Position numbers and translations under genes: made by a program. From Cryptomeria japonica (lineage: Eukaryota > Streptophyta > Pinopsida > Cupressales > Cupressaceae): a DNA stretch of 64,000 nt. Position 1 is the stretch's first letter. Every line of letters begins with the position of its first letter. Below are positions 22,710 through 35,952 of the stretch, piece by piece. The notes beneath the pieces were generated by a model that saw only the letters and a list, made by a program, of their open reading frames with translations, did no database searches and was not told the DNA's origin. The stretch covers positions 142,201,872 through 142,265,871 of the forward strand of contig NC_081413.1 in NCBI RefSeq assembly GCF_030272615.1, read 5' to 3'.

Positions 22710-25700
22710 ATGGCACCCAGAAGAGAATTTACAGGGAAAGTGAATTACGAGGACCGAAATATCTGTGATGATTTTTTAGAGCAATTAACCATGTCCACCA
22801 ATGCTAGGGCTAAGGCCAAAGAGCTAGTACCTAAGAACCATCGTCTAAAAATTGGAGATGGCCTTTATGATAAGGGTAATTGGTTGAGGGAGCCTAAAAT
22901 AGGATTGTCAGGCTTAGGACTCTTCAAAGCTAGTTTTGGGTAGAGGAATTCCCCAGCTCCTTTGAATGGCATATGGGAGTAGGATGTAGGAAAGCTTGTG
23001 GTCCCAGGTGTTTTTATGGATGTAGATTTGTTAGCCCTGATTGCATAGAATTATGACTCTATGGCAAGATGCATCAGGAACATAAAGGGATCAGTCTTGA
23101 TTGAGATAAATGAAGATGAATTCAGGAAAGTGTTTAAACTCAGTGAGTCCTCCAATTTGTTAGAACCTATTGACTTTGAGTTGTTAGCCCAGGTTTACAA
23201 CACACAAAGGGATCATCTTAGAAGTGGCCCATTGAAATAATTCTTTGTAAAGATAGGGGGGTTAATAGTTCTAGGCCCCAGCACAATGGAACCATTCTCT
23301 CTCAACCTATTCACTCTGAGAGCTAAGGGTATGCATTGGGTATTATGCTAGATTTTTGGAGAGGATGCTGAAAAGAATATGCCAACCCATTATATGTTAA
23401 TGATTGCACAAATTCTAAACCCCTCCCTAGCAATAACATTTGATTATGCCTCATACCTTGCTGATGCAATCCATAAAGGGCTAGTAGGAATAAAAAATGG
23501 TAAGGTGGATAGGCCATTTGGATGGTACTCCATGTTAATGCATATGTTTCTGTTCAAAGGGGCTGATTATTTTGGAAAGGAGATGGACCTGATTAAGGTC
23601 AAGGATAAAGAGGAGATGCCAGTGCAATTGTGGAGTACTGTTCTATCTTGGGATAGAGAAGATGCAAGTTATTTAAAGTTTGATAGATGCTTTGCATCTA
23701 AAATTAGGATTCTTCTATGCAGAGAAAACCCTAGAATTCCTAAGGCTCTTTTGGAGTTTCTCAGACCAAAGGAGTTTGTAGAGGATATCAAGATTGTTCA
23801 CAATTGGGGAGACATATATTTGTACCCTGTGTCTACTATTTTTAGAGTGTTTGGATTTAGAGGCACCCCCTTTTTACTAACCTATCAGGTCCCATTGAAG
23901 ATAGGGATTGCAGAAGTCCTGAGACAAATTGGGGGAGTACAAGAAGCAGAGCTAACTAATAGAGGTAAAGGGACTATTTTCCCAACTATTACCATGGCTC
24001 ACCATTTTGTGATCACTAAAGGTGGATGGAGATTTTTTGAATAATTTTTTAAGCCATATAGGCTGTCTACTATAGTGTCAATATGTGCAGACCCCGGGGA
24101 TTTTTTCAATGGCATCTTTAGAAAAAGAGCAATGTGCAGAGGTAGGCCACATCAATTTCAGTTCCTAGAAGATCTGATTAGAAATGAATTTAGCTTAGAT
24201 GAGCAAGAACTGAGGAAGGAGAAGTGGGTGGCATATAAGAAAGCCCTTGATTTTATCCATCAATTTGACATTGGCTATGACCCCCTTTCTAGCTTCAATC
24301 CATTTGAGGAGAAAATAAAATTCCTAATTCTTTATTTTGAAGATCTCATGTAGACCTTAAAAGAAAAGAGGGGGGGCATAATGCAAAATGAGCCTGATAA
24401 GGCTAAGATGGTATTGGCTAAGCCTGCCTTTGCTAGAGATATCCCGCGTGGTGACTGTATAATGCACAAAAGGTCAAAGTACACTATGATAATGCTAGTG
24501 ATAGGTGAGCTTTCCACTTCAAAAGGGAAGAGGAAAATTGAAGATGTCATTGACATCCAGGATTCCCCTAAGAAGCAGAGAGTGGGAAAGGAAATTGAAA
24601 CTGATGAGCCTCAATATTCTCCATCTCAGTCTCCTATCCACATTGGAGATGAACAAGTTGTGGCTAAACAATTATTGCAGTTAGGGAGTCTTGGTAAGAC
24701 TGCCTATACCTGTGAGGAGACCCAAGAGGGGATGCCTGAAGAGCCACCTAATGCTGAAATGGATTTGACTGATGGTGAGTTAAAGGGCCAAGAAATGGAC
24801 CTTACTGTTAAGCAAGCTAGTGAAGAATTCCTAGCTGACAGTAATTTTGTCACATCAGGAGCTTTTATATAGTTTCTATGGAAGCAAAATATTGATCAAT
24901 TCAAGACTAGATGTGAACAGAGGAAAAGTGAATAGCCTCTTAAAAATACAACTTAGGTAGAAGAAGAGGTTAAGCAAGAAATGATGGAGGAGTTCAAAGA
25001 AATCACCCTTGAGAAAGGAAGAGAAATGGTAGCAAAGGCTGGTGTGTTGATTCTCCCTAAATGGGATATAGTTGATGCCTTAGTGCTTGATGCAGTGAGG
25101 AAAGAATCAAAGCCTATGGAAGGAGTGACATTCAGCAAAGATAATGTTGCTCTTGTCATGTGGTCTTTAAAGAAGGATGAAAACAAAAGAAGGAAGGATG
25201 CATCAGATTCTAGCCTCTTAGGAGGCATGATAGTTAAAAGAGTCCAAGACACAAGGGTAGTGGAAGCTGCAAGCATAGTCCTAGAGACTGCAAAATTCAG
25301 TGTTGCGGTGGTAGAGAAAGAGGCACAAGAAAAGGATAATCTCTAATTAAAGTTGGAGACTATTTTAAAAGCTTACAATGATGCTAAAGAAGGAATAACC
25401 AACAGAGACAACATAATTGCTAGACTCTAGAGTCAACTGGAATGTCAATATCATCCTGGTGAATCTTCTACACTCATGATAGCCTCCTCTCCAACAAGAC
25501 CCCCTCCTACTAGTCCCATCATTGAATATCCCCCTTCTCCTATGCCTTATAGTTCCCAATTACCTGAAAATGTCCAACATGAGTTGGAAAAATTGAAACA
25601 AGTTGAGACATTGTATGCAAACAAATATGAGGAGAAGGTGAAAGCCACCATCTTGAATTTTGCTGACTTAGTCAAAACCTCCAATGTATACATAAATATG

Positions 25701-26441
25701 AAGAGGATTCTTGATATTTTGATCAAATCGAGAGAATAAGAAGCCACTTTGGAACCAATCCTGAATAAGTGGGTGCCTATAGATAAAGAGTTAGAGCTCA
25801 TGTGTTCTTCCCATGCAGATGCAAAAGAGAATGACAATCTAAGGTCCACATGTGAGTTTATTAAAGAGATGAATATTGTTTCAATGGAAGGAGCAAGTAT
25901 AAAAAGAAAAGCCCAACTTTATAGGAAAGAATATTCAAATCATAAATTTGAAATGTTTCTAGGAGATTTCATTGGTCCTGTCTAGCTAAAGGAAGAGAAC
26001 ACTTGGTTAAAGGAGGTGGACCACAATTTGTCCCTAAGGATCAATCAAATTATTAGTACTGATGACACATCCTTATTTGTCCAAACAATTGAGGAAATTG
26101 AAAAAGTGAAATCTCATTATGGTTTCATAGAAATAGAGATTGGGCATGTACGAGTCACTTGGAAGCGGCTAGAAGATATGAAATAGAAGATTGCTAGTTT
26201 TACTTGGCCTAGTGATGATGTGTATCAGGAGTGGAAAGATAAGTATATGGGATAGAAAGAAGATTCTCGGGAGCAGTTACAGGAGGTTGCAACAGAACAA
26301 CAAGCAAAGGAAGTCGTAGATGCTGAAAAGGACTTATAACCGCTTCTTGAAAATGACCAGTTGTTTGTAACAAACTTTCTTTTGAAGGGTCCAAAGATTG
26401 TATGCATCCATACTATTATAAATGGATACCAGGACTCCTAA
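22710..26441 (+). pseudogene. 1244-codon ORF with 17 internal TAG/TAA, Transposase_32-like
   Basis: From ATG 22710 one frame runs to TAA 26439 without frameshift. Internal stops: 12 TAG and 5 TAA, no TGA; each sits where Gln reads well. About 17 TGG codons are all intact. The N-terminal third is globular (MPTHYMLMIAQIL near 23379; ADAIHKGLVGIKNGK near 23468; YSMLMHMFLFKGADYFGKEMD). The middle is acidic with a KKQR-type basic patch; the last third is Glu/Lys/Gln-rich and coiled-coil-like, with a Pro-rich stretch near 25490. It shares its core pattern with the D ORF at 16217. The role of this family is unknown. It lies opposite to the transposase; whether it is captured, or ORF1 of a decayed retroelement without visible LTRs, is open. 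Confidence 0.68.
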
Positions 26442-28165
26442 AAAAATGATCACAAATAATTGTAAGAAAATGCTGCAGAAATTTATCTGAGATTTTTTCT
26501 AGTTTTATGGAGAATACTTTGAGTTTTGTAATATTTTCTCAAAATTAATATCAATATACAGACTAGAAATAGTGTATATACATAAATGTGCATAGTAGTC
26601 ATAGGGAAACTCATGTCAAATGTGCAACTCAATACAATAAATAATCTTAGTTTGTATCCCTATAGCATCATAATGTAGTCCTTGACCAAGTATGCATACA
26701 AGAAACATCTAGTTCTATTAAGGCACAAGCATCAAAGTCAGAGGTTATGACAACTAGTGAAAAACATCAAGAACAAAAAGTTTAGTGTCAAGAATTAGGA
26801 GTTGTAATAAAAAAACTTACAAGGATGAGGCATATTCATAACTTTTGCAGTCCCACCTTGGATATCAACACTAGAAGCAACTCATATTGTTCATGTACAG
26901 ACAAGACAATATGGGAGTTCATTATACCCAGCAACTCGTGGTTTTGTTGTTCGTGTTGGCTCTGTTGGACCCTGCAATTAAGATTCAATATACATTATTC
27001 AATAAGATTAACTATGCAACATAATGAAATATTGAAAAGTGTGTTACCTTGTTGAGCTTCGCTTGGTTTCAAGAATAGTTTAATATTCTCTACTTAATAG
27101 GGCCAACCATGTGAAAGTGAAAGATCATTTGGCCCCTCCCCCCCCCTTAACATCTCTCTAAATTCCCTGTTAACATATTATAACATTCATTCATTAATTG
27201 TTTCTACCATTAATAAAATGTAGCTTCATTCATTAATATCACATAACGTTCATTAACACATAACATTGATTAACATTAATTAACACACAACATTCATCAA
27301 TATTAATTAACACATATCATCCATAACCATTAATTAGCACATAATTACATTCACTAACACATAAAAATCAATCATTGTCAAATAAGTTATATTATAATCA
27401 TTTCTTTCTTTTTTTTTTTTTCTTTGAAGCTATGAGAAGACTAAGTGGAACATCAGTTTCTTCATCATTTCCCCCCTCTGCGGATGTTCCGCCAACTACT
27501 CGTGATCTCAATGTATGCCTAGTCCTATACTGAGGACGAGGACACTGAAGCAAAGGAGGGTCCTTTGCAATAACAAAGAAATGGGTTAAATTCAAAAAAA
27601 TATTTATTATTGTTACAAGTATTTCATTAATTTAGAGAACATAATTGTTGTTATCTTTACCTGATGGGGCCACATCATTTTGTGTAGCCTCAACCTCAAC
27701 ATGCTAAACACCACAGTCCTCTTCAACTGAGTGGGGAACATCACGTTCTTGAGGTTGTGTACCCAGATCATGCTCCGCTTGCTCACCACCGACTACATGC
27801 TCTAAAATATTAACAAGAAAGGTTACATTAACTACTACTCTAATTACAAATTAAGATGTTTAATTGTATTAGTAGCTAAATAAATAAATTTTAATAGCAA
27901 ATGAATACCTCCACTACTGGGATGCACATCCAAACCTTCATGTGCAGGTGGTGTTTCACAATTAGCAGGCTGCATTCCAATGACATGCACATTGTTATCA
28001 TTTCTTGCTTATTTCAAACAAATATAGTCACTTTATGTTGGAACTCAACATCAATTAGATTATTGGTAAAGTATTCAATTTGAAATAACTTCCATTTACC
28101 ATATTTACCTATGTGATGGATGCACTCGAATTTTGTGTATTCCCACTCAATTCTCATAGCCGATC
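26442..28165. other. CACTA interior, mostly non-coding
   Basis: 26442-26620 is AT-rich and looks like a 3' flank of the ORF above. 27170-27370 holds a loose repeat of ATTAACACATAACATTCATT type. A minus-strand ORF at 27398-27595 (ending in a Lys run) may be a C-terminal exon of the second CACTA protein; not proven. Confidence 0.4.
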
Positions 28166-28169
28166 AGCC

Positions 28170-29292
28170 ATGACTAAATAGCCTTGCTGGTAGGCAATTC
28201 TCTTGTCATCTTCTGTGGGTGCTCTATTGAATTCAGAGCCCTGCATTTTTGCTTGGTATCGTGAATTTTGCTTGCATTGTTTGATAAAAAAAAACCTTTG
28301 CAATTTATTAATATTTTGAGACAATATGGGAGTTTACATGAGATACTTACAATTTGTGCAACAAGTTTCATGTAACCACCAGAGCCGAGTTTGTGTTGCC
28401 CATTCTTTTCTTGCCTTGCCTTGGTTGCCTTTGACATGTCACTCAGTCTATAAAAAGTTTGAAATATGTTAGATTATATAAATATAAAGAGTAATTAATT
28501 AGTACATAATTACATTCTTAATAGTATCTCGTACCTTCTTCTGGTGTCTACTGGTGTATTTCCTTTTTTCCTTTCAATTCTCTCCTTGGCATCCAAAATC
28601 AGGTCCTTCCACTCCCTCTATGGAATCATGGGGAGACGCTCATACTTTAAGTTCCTCTCCAAATGGGTCATGTATTGGTCCCTCACATACTTTAGATATG
28701 TGCCAGCTTTTTCAAGGAGCTTGGTTTTGCCAAAGGTGTCATTTCCAAACCACTCAACCATTTGGTTTCTCAATTCATCTTTTAACCTTTTTTCTTGGTC
28801 ATTCCACCTTTTAAAGCAAAAACAAACCTGTTAGATTCAGAAATGAACTGAAGCTACATTTATTACACTTCAAGAAATGGATCAAAGGAAAAGTATTCTA
28901 GCAATGATATGAAATCAAAAGTGGATAAGGGTTAGCTCACATATGATGTACCACCTTTTACGTATGGTGGGCCCAAATATTTGCAATGCAATGTCATTAA
29001 GTTGTTTATAGAAAATATCATTGCTTGCCAAAAATTCATGGGATCAATATTAGTCCAAAATGAGTGATCATAAAGTAAATTACAATTAGAGTATATATAA
29101 TAATAATTTTAAAGTACCTGGAACCTTTTGTATCTTTAAGGGAAGCATTTCTTCATCTCTCACCACAAATGTGGCCTGCAATGTTCCCATACTAGCAATA
29201 TGAGAAGATCTAGGAAATGATGCTATGTTATCAATAGTAGTCACCTGTGGCACATCCTCATGTGCATCTCCTCCTGCAAAAAATGAATCCAC
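28170..29292 (-). pseudogene. CACTA second ORF, TNPA/Transposase_24-like exons
   Basis: A minus-strand exon ending at 28535 reads KLLEKAGTYLKYVRDQYM then REWKDLILDAKERIERK. A GT-AG intron of 87 bp (28448-28534) follows. The next exon starts at 28447 with RLSDMSKATKARQEKNGQH then LGSGGYMKLVAQ. This is the conserved arrangement of plant CACTA TNPA-like proteins, which bind subterminal repeats and bring the ends together. A further exon may lie at 29086-29292 (ITS-like SSHIAS block), and a Pro/Ser-rich upstream part at 37247-37450, now separated by element F. One in-frame TAG occurs within the 28.6-kb exon. Confidence 0.68.
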
Positions 29293-29335
29293 TATGAAAT
29301 GGCATTAGAATTCAAGAAAGAACGCTTGAAGGGAA

Positions 29336-30610
29336 TGTAAAGCGGAAAATCACGATCGAACCCTAGTTGCTCTCCCCTCTTCCAACTCCAAGGAGAGAGA
29401 AGGGAGATTCACTAGGGTTGATGGTTTTCACTTAGGGGAGAGACTTTACATTCAAAAGAGGGGTTGAAACCCACAAGATCCAATCCCACGCAATGCAAGA
29501 TTGGATGCTAAATGTGTTTCAAGGGTTAAGAAAGCAAGGCTACCCTCTTTTGTAAAGAATGTTGATAGAAGAATTAAGCTAGGAATGCATAGAAAGTGAC
29601 AAAGATTCACTTATAAACTGAGATAGGGATATAGGATGAAGCTGCGGACCTGGAATTAGCAGTAAAATGTCGATACGGCACTGTCCTACAAATTTGAGCA
29701 AAAGTTGTCGGGACGATGGCGCCCGAGCGCCACGGTCATCCGAAAAATCCGTGAAACGAAGGGGGATCTGTTCGTCTCTGCACAAGGATTCCAGATCTTC
29801 AATTTCAGCCGCGTACCTACAACCTACACACAGAAAAGCAAAGACGATTGGGGGGTTAGGGATTAGGGGTTTGCCTTTAGGTCAAACCCCGGTTTTGGAA
29901 TTAACCAAGAAATGAGCAAGTGCTGTAAATGTAAATAACTGTAAAACAAGTACTAATACCTTGTTCTAAGGATGTTTGTATCCTTATGTGCGAAGGTATA
30001 GATGTTGTATGTTGTATGTTGTATGTTGTATGTTGTATGTAGTATGTAGTAAGTGATCTCCTCTTCAATGGTTGAATCCTTGTCTTGAATGCAACACTTA
30101 GCCTTGAATGGAGACTTGGAATGAATGCTTGAATGTTTGAATGCTTGAATGCTTGAGTATAGTTTCCACGCTTTGTACACATATGACCTTCTTACCCAAA
30201 TGGGAGAGGAAAATGTAGTTTATATACTTGCCAATTAGGGTTAAAAGACTGATTTTCCCGACCTTAGGCCGACGAGGAAAGACAATTTTCCAATTTGCAA
30301 ACATAAAGACCCGAAGTCCAAAAGAGACCGGGCCCAAAATAGGACCTAGGGACTAGGGCGCTGGGCGCCATGGTCCTGGGGGACCAGGGTGCTGGGTGCC
30401 CTAGTCCTGAAGGACCAGGGCGCTGGGCGCTCTGGTCCCACCTCCCGGGACAGTAGGGTGCAAAGGAGGTTCAGGCCAGGGTGCAAGAAAATGCAGTTTT
30501 TGGTGTCATAATCAGTTTTCGGGGTCTCCATTCAGGTTGCGTGTTGCGTCGCCATCGTGAAGACCGAAATGCAGTCGAAATTGCAAGTGTCGCAATTTTA
30601 GGATGCTACA
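29336..30610 (-). repeat. 3' LTR of element F (1275 bp)
   Basis: Plus-strand ends TGTAAAG and GCTACA. It contains a 7-bp minisatellite (TATGTTG)n near 30000-30040 and three GC-rich repeats of GGACCAGGGCGCTGGGCGC type at 30350-30445. Confidence 0.93.
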
Positions 30611-30634
30611 TTTAGCCCCCACTTTAGCGGGAGT
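30611..30634 (-). promoter_or_regulatory. element F polypurine tract
   Basis: On the minus strand AAAGTGGGGGCTAAA lies directly against the LTR, the usual form of a gypsy PPT. Confidence 0.85.
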
Positions 30635-31348
30635 ATGTATGCTCATACTTCCGGTAAAGTACAAGGAAACAATATTGAAAGACTTTCACCACGTCAAGGA
30701 GGCAAGACACACCAAGCCCCCAGTGGACTAAGGATCTTACGACTTCGATTGACAAAGTAAAAGGGAAGATCACGAGGGAGAACCATGACTGTCAGTAGTA
30801 AGGTTCCCTCACTATGAGTCATGCAAGAAAGATATCAAAAATTTTCAAGGCAAAGCTAAATTTGTCAAGAAATTTTCAAGTATCTTGAAAAGATATGAAC
30901 GGGATGTATGCCCCCCTACGTTAAAGCGATCGCACATGCCTCACCGGGGGTGATTGCTTTAAGGTAGTGATACACATAAGAAATAAGGAAGGAAAGGAGC
31001 ACGTTATCACAAAGATTTAGCGTGAGATAAACCCAAGGATAATAGACACAAAACACAAAGAACGAGGTGACTTCGCTTTCCTCGGGGTCAGTATGCTGTA
31101 TGATAGTTCATGTATATATATCATATGTATGTATGCATAATTGTTCTTCATTCCCCAATCAAGGAAGGTCACCTAGAAGAAGGGAGCACATGTGTCTTTT
31201 GAGTCAACATGAGAGAGACCAAAAGAGATCTCAATGCTTTGCATCGTCCTCAAGTAGACAACACTAAGGACAACAAATAGAAGAATGAGAATAACATATA
31301 GAAGAAGTAACACAAGAGAGGAGGAGAGAATCTGCTATGCTAATGTAA

Positions 31349-34300
31349 CTAGTCTAGCACGTCATCTACCCCCCGATCTTGCCGATCAATGTTTCGGGAA
31401 GGCAGGGAACACGCTAGAGGAGGAACATTCAACACAGCAGATGGAGCTATCACAAGATCCAAACAAGGGCTATGTTCATGTTCCAAGCCACGTTGTTCTT
31501 GTCTAGGAGCTAGGATAAGTGCTTTAGAAAATTCATTAGATAAATGGTTATCAACATCAATAAGTTCATATTCACTATCAGAAGCAAGAGGAGTAACATG
31601 TTCATCATGAATAACATTTTCATCTATATCATCATCAAGATTTATAAAAATAGGATCTTTAACCCGTACAGGATCAAGACCATCATGCATCTTATGTTTA
31701 GGAGATTTTGGAGAAAATGGAATAATGCTTGTTGAAGGTGTTTTTGGAGATTGCAAAGTTTGAGAAGCGGCTGCTTGAGCCCTAAGACAACGCTTTCGTG
31801 GGCGTTCACGTGCAGAATGATTTCATCTAGTCTTAGTAGGAAGTGGAGAAGATAGAGGAGGAGGAATGTTCTCATCCTTAGCACTTGGGTGTTTAGGTTG
31901 TGGTCTCTTAGGCTGGATAATAGGAGAAGAAGAAGGTCTCTTCTCTCTATAAAAAGAAGGAGGAGGGACTGCTACATATAAAGGAGGGATTTTTGGTTTA
32001 GGAAGGAGACCAAGTCCATCATGACGAGGAGGGATAGGTCTACTTTTAGAAGGTTTATTAGGCATAGACATAGTCACATCCATGGGAACGGGTTGGGAAT
32101 CTTCTTGAGGAAAGACATTAGTTTTATCTTTCAAAGGAAGAACTTCCTTCTCAAGAATGATAGGAATATCAAGTTTGGGTGTTCTAGGTTCACTTAGAGA
32201 TAGGATCATATCTGTTTTCCATTTTTGATAAGATTTGAAAAGATGACCGCTTCGCGGAGGAAGAGATTGGAATTGTTTAGGCCAAAAGTAATCAATAGGA
32301 ACACTAGAAGTTCTTTCAACTGGTTTAAAGAGACTATGATTGACAGTAACAACTTCACCATTTATGGGGAAATTTCAAACACTTATGTATAGGGGAAGCA
32401 ATAGCTTTCATGGAAGATAGCCAAGGATAGCCAAGCTTCACACGAAATTGTTCGGACGAAGGAATAATAGCAAAGTTCACATCAAGGGATTTGTTATGGA
32501 CCTCAATAGGCAATGTAATAGAACCAATTGCAGGAGAAGAAAATGCATCAAATAATTTCACAATCACATCTGTTTTGTCATAGATCACTTGATTCAATTG
32601 CAAAGTAAAAAGAAATTCTTCAGTAATAACATTAACCATGCATGAAGGATCAATAAGCACTCCACGGCAAGGTGTATTCTTGACTTTTGCAACTATGTAT
32701 AAAGGACCATCAGGTGCCCTAATGGTTTCACTGGAATCAAATGTGATGGAAGGTTCTTTAGGGTTTTCTTGCTGCTCTACAAAGTTAATCACATTCGGAG
32801 TTATAGACACAAGACCATCAGATGATAAAGAAGAATCATTAGTCTCAATTGCATTAGAGGTATGAGAAGGTAATGGATCAGTAAAAATATGAAGATTTTG
32901 GTTAGGAGGAGCTACAGATGTATTGCCTTTATCATTCACTCTAGAAACAGAGATAGTATTATTATCAATCAAATCTTGAATTTTACCCTTTAAAGAAAAA
33001 CATTTTTCAGTATCATGCCCAGGCTGACGATGAAATTGACAAAAAGCTTTGTTATCAAAATAAGGTGAGGTAATCTTTGTAGGATCAATTTGTCTTATAG
33101 TAGGAAGAGTAAGCACATTTTGTTCCAATAACTTATTCATAATGCTATGCAATGATTCATTCAAAGGAGTATACTTTCTTTCTTTCTTGAAAAATTTAGA
33201 AATAGGAGGCACACCTGATGCTGCATTCACATTGTTGTTGATGATGTTTTCATTGAATTTGATGGAATCTCTGTTCAGTTTAAACTTCCCAAATGGTTGT
33301 TGACTGCTATCACCCTTATCACTCGGAGCCATAGGATGTGATTGTTCCATTTGACTCACAGTCAGTTGATAATTGTGAAGAGTTGCGCACAACTGTTGGA
33401 AAGAAGTAAACTCAGAAAACAAGAGTTTTTCTCTAATGTCTTTTTGTAAATTAGAAATAAAGATTCTTTGAATATCATTGTCAGGCACTGGAAAAGAAAT
33501 TTGAGCATACAAATGCTTATATCTACCAATGAAATCAGTCACTTTTTCTTTAACACCTTGTTTACAATGCATTAAATCAATCAAAGTAACTTTAGGACTT
33601 ATATTGTTTTGAAATTGTTGAATGAAAGCATTTGTAAGTTGTTCGAAAGAAGTAATAGAATAGGAAGGCAATGAGCAATACCATTGTAGGGCTTTGTCTC
33701 TTAATGTTCTAGTGAACAATTTTGCAAGCAACCTTTGGTCATAAGCAAAATCGGTACATATTGTTTGAAAAGTCTTAACATGTGTTAGAGGATCACCTTT
33801 ACCATTATAAAGCTCCAAATGCGGGATTTCAACATGTTTAGGAGGGATAGCTCGAACAATGTCAAGAGAAAGTGGGCTCGCAACATCAAATGTGGGCACA
33901 CTAAACTTAGATTTATTCATAGAGGCAATTTATTGCTGTAAAGAAGAGACAGTTTGTGCAAGATTGTTAATGGTCGCTTCAATCGAAGAGTTCATATTAG
34001 ACGTGTTGGATTGTGATGGAGGTGTTATGTTATTGAAAGAAGGTAAAGAGTAAGGTGGTGGGACTCTATGATAATTAGTCATAGGAGAGGATTGGACAGG
34101 AGGAACACTACAAGGAGGAATGGAATGGTTAAACGAATTGCCCCCTTGCGTCATGTTCATTTGTGGAGATATAATAGGGGCACTCATTGAAGGAATGAAT
34201 GAAGAAGTTGGATTAAATGAAGGAAGAGGGTTAATTGAAGAGGAAGGATTTCCCCCATGACTGGTGATCACAGGAGGAATCTCTTGTGTAGAAGTAGCCA

Positions 34301-34773
34301 TTATGTTTGATGTAAAGGTAGGTATGCTAGCAATAGAAGTCATCAAAGGAATAGAATGATTGACTTGAGTAGGAGGTTGTGTATAACCCAAATTTTCAGC
34401 ACAACTCTTCATAGGCATCACATTCGAATCCACAATGTGCAATACCACGCAAAATATCAATTCCATTCTTATCACTTTGAAGAATATGTTTTAGACCCTC
34501 AATTAAAGGAAGAGCTTGACTATCGGGGTATTCTTGAGACATCCATTGTCGAAAATCATCAAATTGGTTATCCAATTTCAAAATTTGTTCTTCAGAAACC
34601 TCATGGAGAGCTTCTTCATCATTAAGAGGATTAGAGGAATTACCCATGTCCTCGTTAAAAAGACCATTCAAATTAGGTTCCATCTCCTCGGTAATTAAAC
34701 CTCGGAAAGACTTAATTCTACGGCTTCGTCTAACGGGAATAGTGTAAGTAGGACTTATTGTTGTAAAACTCAT
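31349..34773 (-). pseudogene. element F gag-protease polyprotein, near-complete
   Basis: Starts ATG 34773. An N-terminal piece (to 34396) joins the next frame by one frameshift near 34400. A Pro/Ser/Asn-rich region follows, then TAA 33930 at a Gln position, then the Retrotrans_gag domain (YNGKGDPLTHVKTF near 33800; QWYCSLP), a zinc knuckle of CX2HX4HX4C form (CQFHRQPGHDTEKC near 33040) and a protease-like domain (VLIDPSCMVNVI near 32655, with DPS where DSG or DGG is usual, so probably inactive; LGYPWL near 32440). After a frameshift near 32365 a Pro-rich tail of about 330 codons ends at 31349, with one TGA inside. No RT follows. Confidence 0.88.
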
Positions 34774-35934
34774 GCACTAGAGAGAGAGAAGATTTTGAAT
34801 TTTAGAGGTAGCAATTTTCAGTAAAATCAGCCAATTTTCTGGATTTAAGCTGTTAAATACAATCAGGACAATCTCCCGAAATTTCAAAAAAAATGTCAGG
34901 GACCGTGGCGCTTCGGAGTGCACACGATCCCAGCAACTTTTTTCAAAATTTGCAGGGATGAAAGTTATGATGATTTTAGAGCTAATCTGAAAAAATTGAG
35001 TGATTTTACGATCTGTAGATAGGCCAAATTAAAGTTGCAATCTCAAAATTGAACCCTACCAAGATTGTCGAAAAATGCAAAATTTGAATTTTGAAAAAGA
35101 GAGGGAAACTGAAATTTTGAATTTTATGATTTTAGAGGGAATGTCAAGAGCAATGCAAATTTTGAAATTTAAAAATTGACTCAATTTCACGCAAAATTCA
35201 ATTTTGAAAGCGGAAATTAAAGTTGTTGTAATTAAGCACTTATTTTCAAAAGTCACAAATTGTAAGAATTTGAATAAAGCACTGAAATTTCGAATGAATG
35301 CAAACACACTTTTCAGATTTAGGATAGTAAGAACACAATTTTGACACAAAATTTCAATTTCGATGATTTTTGAATGTTTAGAAGCCTTAACCCAAGCAAT
35401 CACAAGACCAACTTTGACTGTAATTTTGAAAGTGTTAGATTTGATAAAATCAGCCAAAATTCTGGATTTTACAGGAAAATACAGTAAGATCTCGCTCCCA
35501 AAATTTTGGAAAAAATGTCGGGGACGATGGCGCTCGGAGTGCACACGGTCCTCGCAACTTTTTTCCAAATTTTCAGGGATGAAAGATATTGTGATTTTAT
35601 TGCGGAATCCAAAGTTACAGCTGATTTGGAGATGTTTTGATCAGTGAAATTGTCGGACAAAGGTTGAATCAAGAGGGTTTCAAAAATTAGGGTTTTGACA
35701 CTTAACCACTTAATTTTCAAAATTAAAGCACAAATATGAATTGATAATTTGTAATAGAAGGGAAGATCTGAAACAAGCATTAATAATTAAACATTTCACA
35801 AGTTTAATTACTAAAAAGAAAATTTAGGGTTTTTATGCAATTAACCTCTAAAATTTTGCAAAAGATCAAACATGGAAATGTAATCAAGGAATCCAATTTT
35901 CAGATCTAACTATGAATAATCAGAAAGGATGTTC
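34774..35934 (-). other. element F leader with internal direct repeat
   Basis: No gene. Two related blocks (34819-35000 and 35449-35620) share TCTGGATTT, AAAAAATGTC, then GGCGCT, CGGAGTGCACACG and CAACTTTTTT...CAGGGATGAAAG. They carry the same GC-rich GGACGATGGCGC motif as the F LTRs. Confidence 0.65.
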
Positions 35935-35952
35935 ACGTCAGGTTCACCAAAA
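35935..35952 (-). promoter_or_regulatory. element F primer binding site (candidate)
   Basis: Minus strand after the 5' LTR reads TTTTGGTGAACCTGACGTG. TGGTGAACC is placed like a tRNA 3'-end complement; I cannot name the tRNA with confidence. Confidence 0.55.

Noticed and set aside
22710-26441. Alternative genetic code with TAA/TAG read as Gln (ciliate-like)
   Set aside because: Neighbouring elements in the same DNA also carry TGA stops and frameshifts, the sequence is plant transposon DNA, and C-to-T decay at CAG/CAA explains the pattern. Kept only as a bias finding.
20931-26580. Complete LTR element around the 22710 ORF
   Set aside because: I could not find a direct repeat, PBS, PPT or target duplication bounding it, so it is listed as an unassigned ORF within the CACTA.
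28544-28834. Plus-strand ORFs of 86-96 codons
   Set aside because: Antisense shadow of the TNPA-like exon, whose minus-strand reading has the conserved motifs and splice sites.
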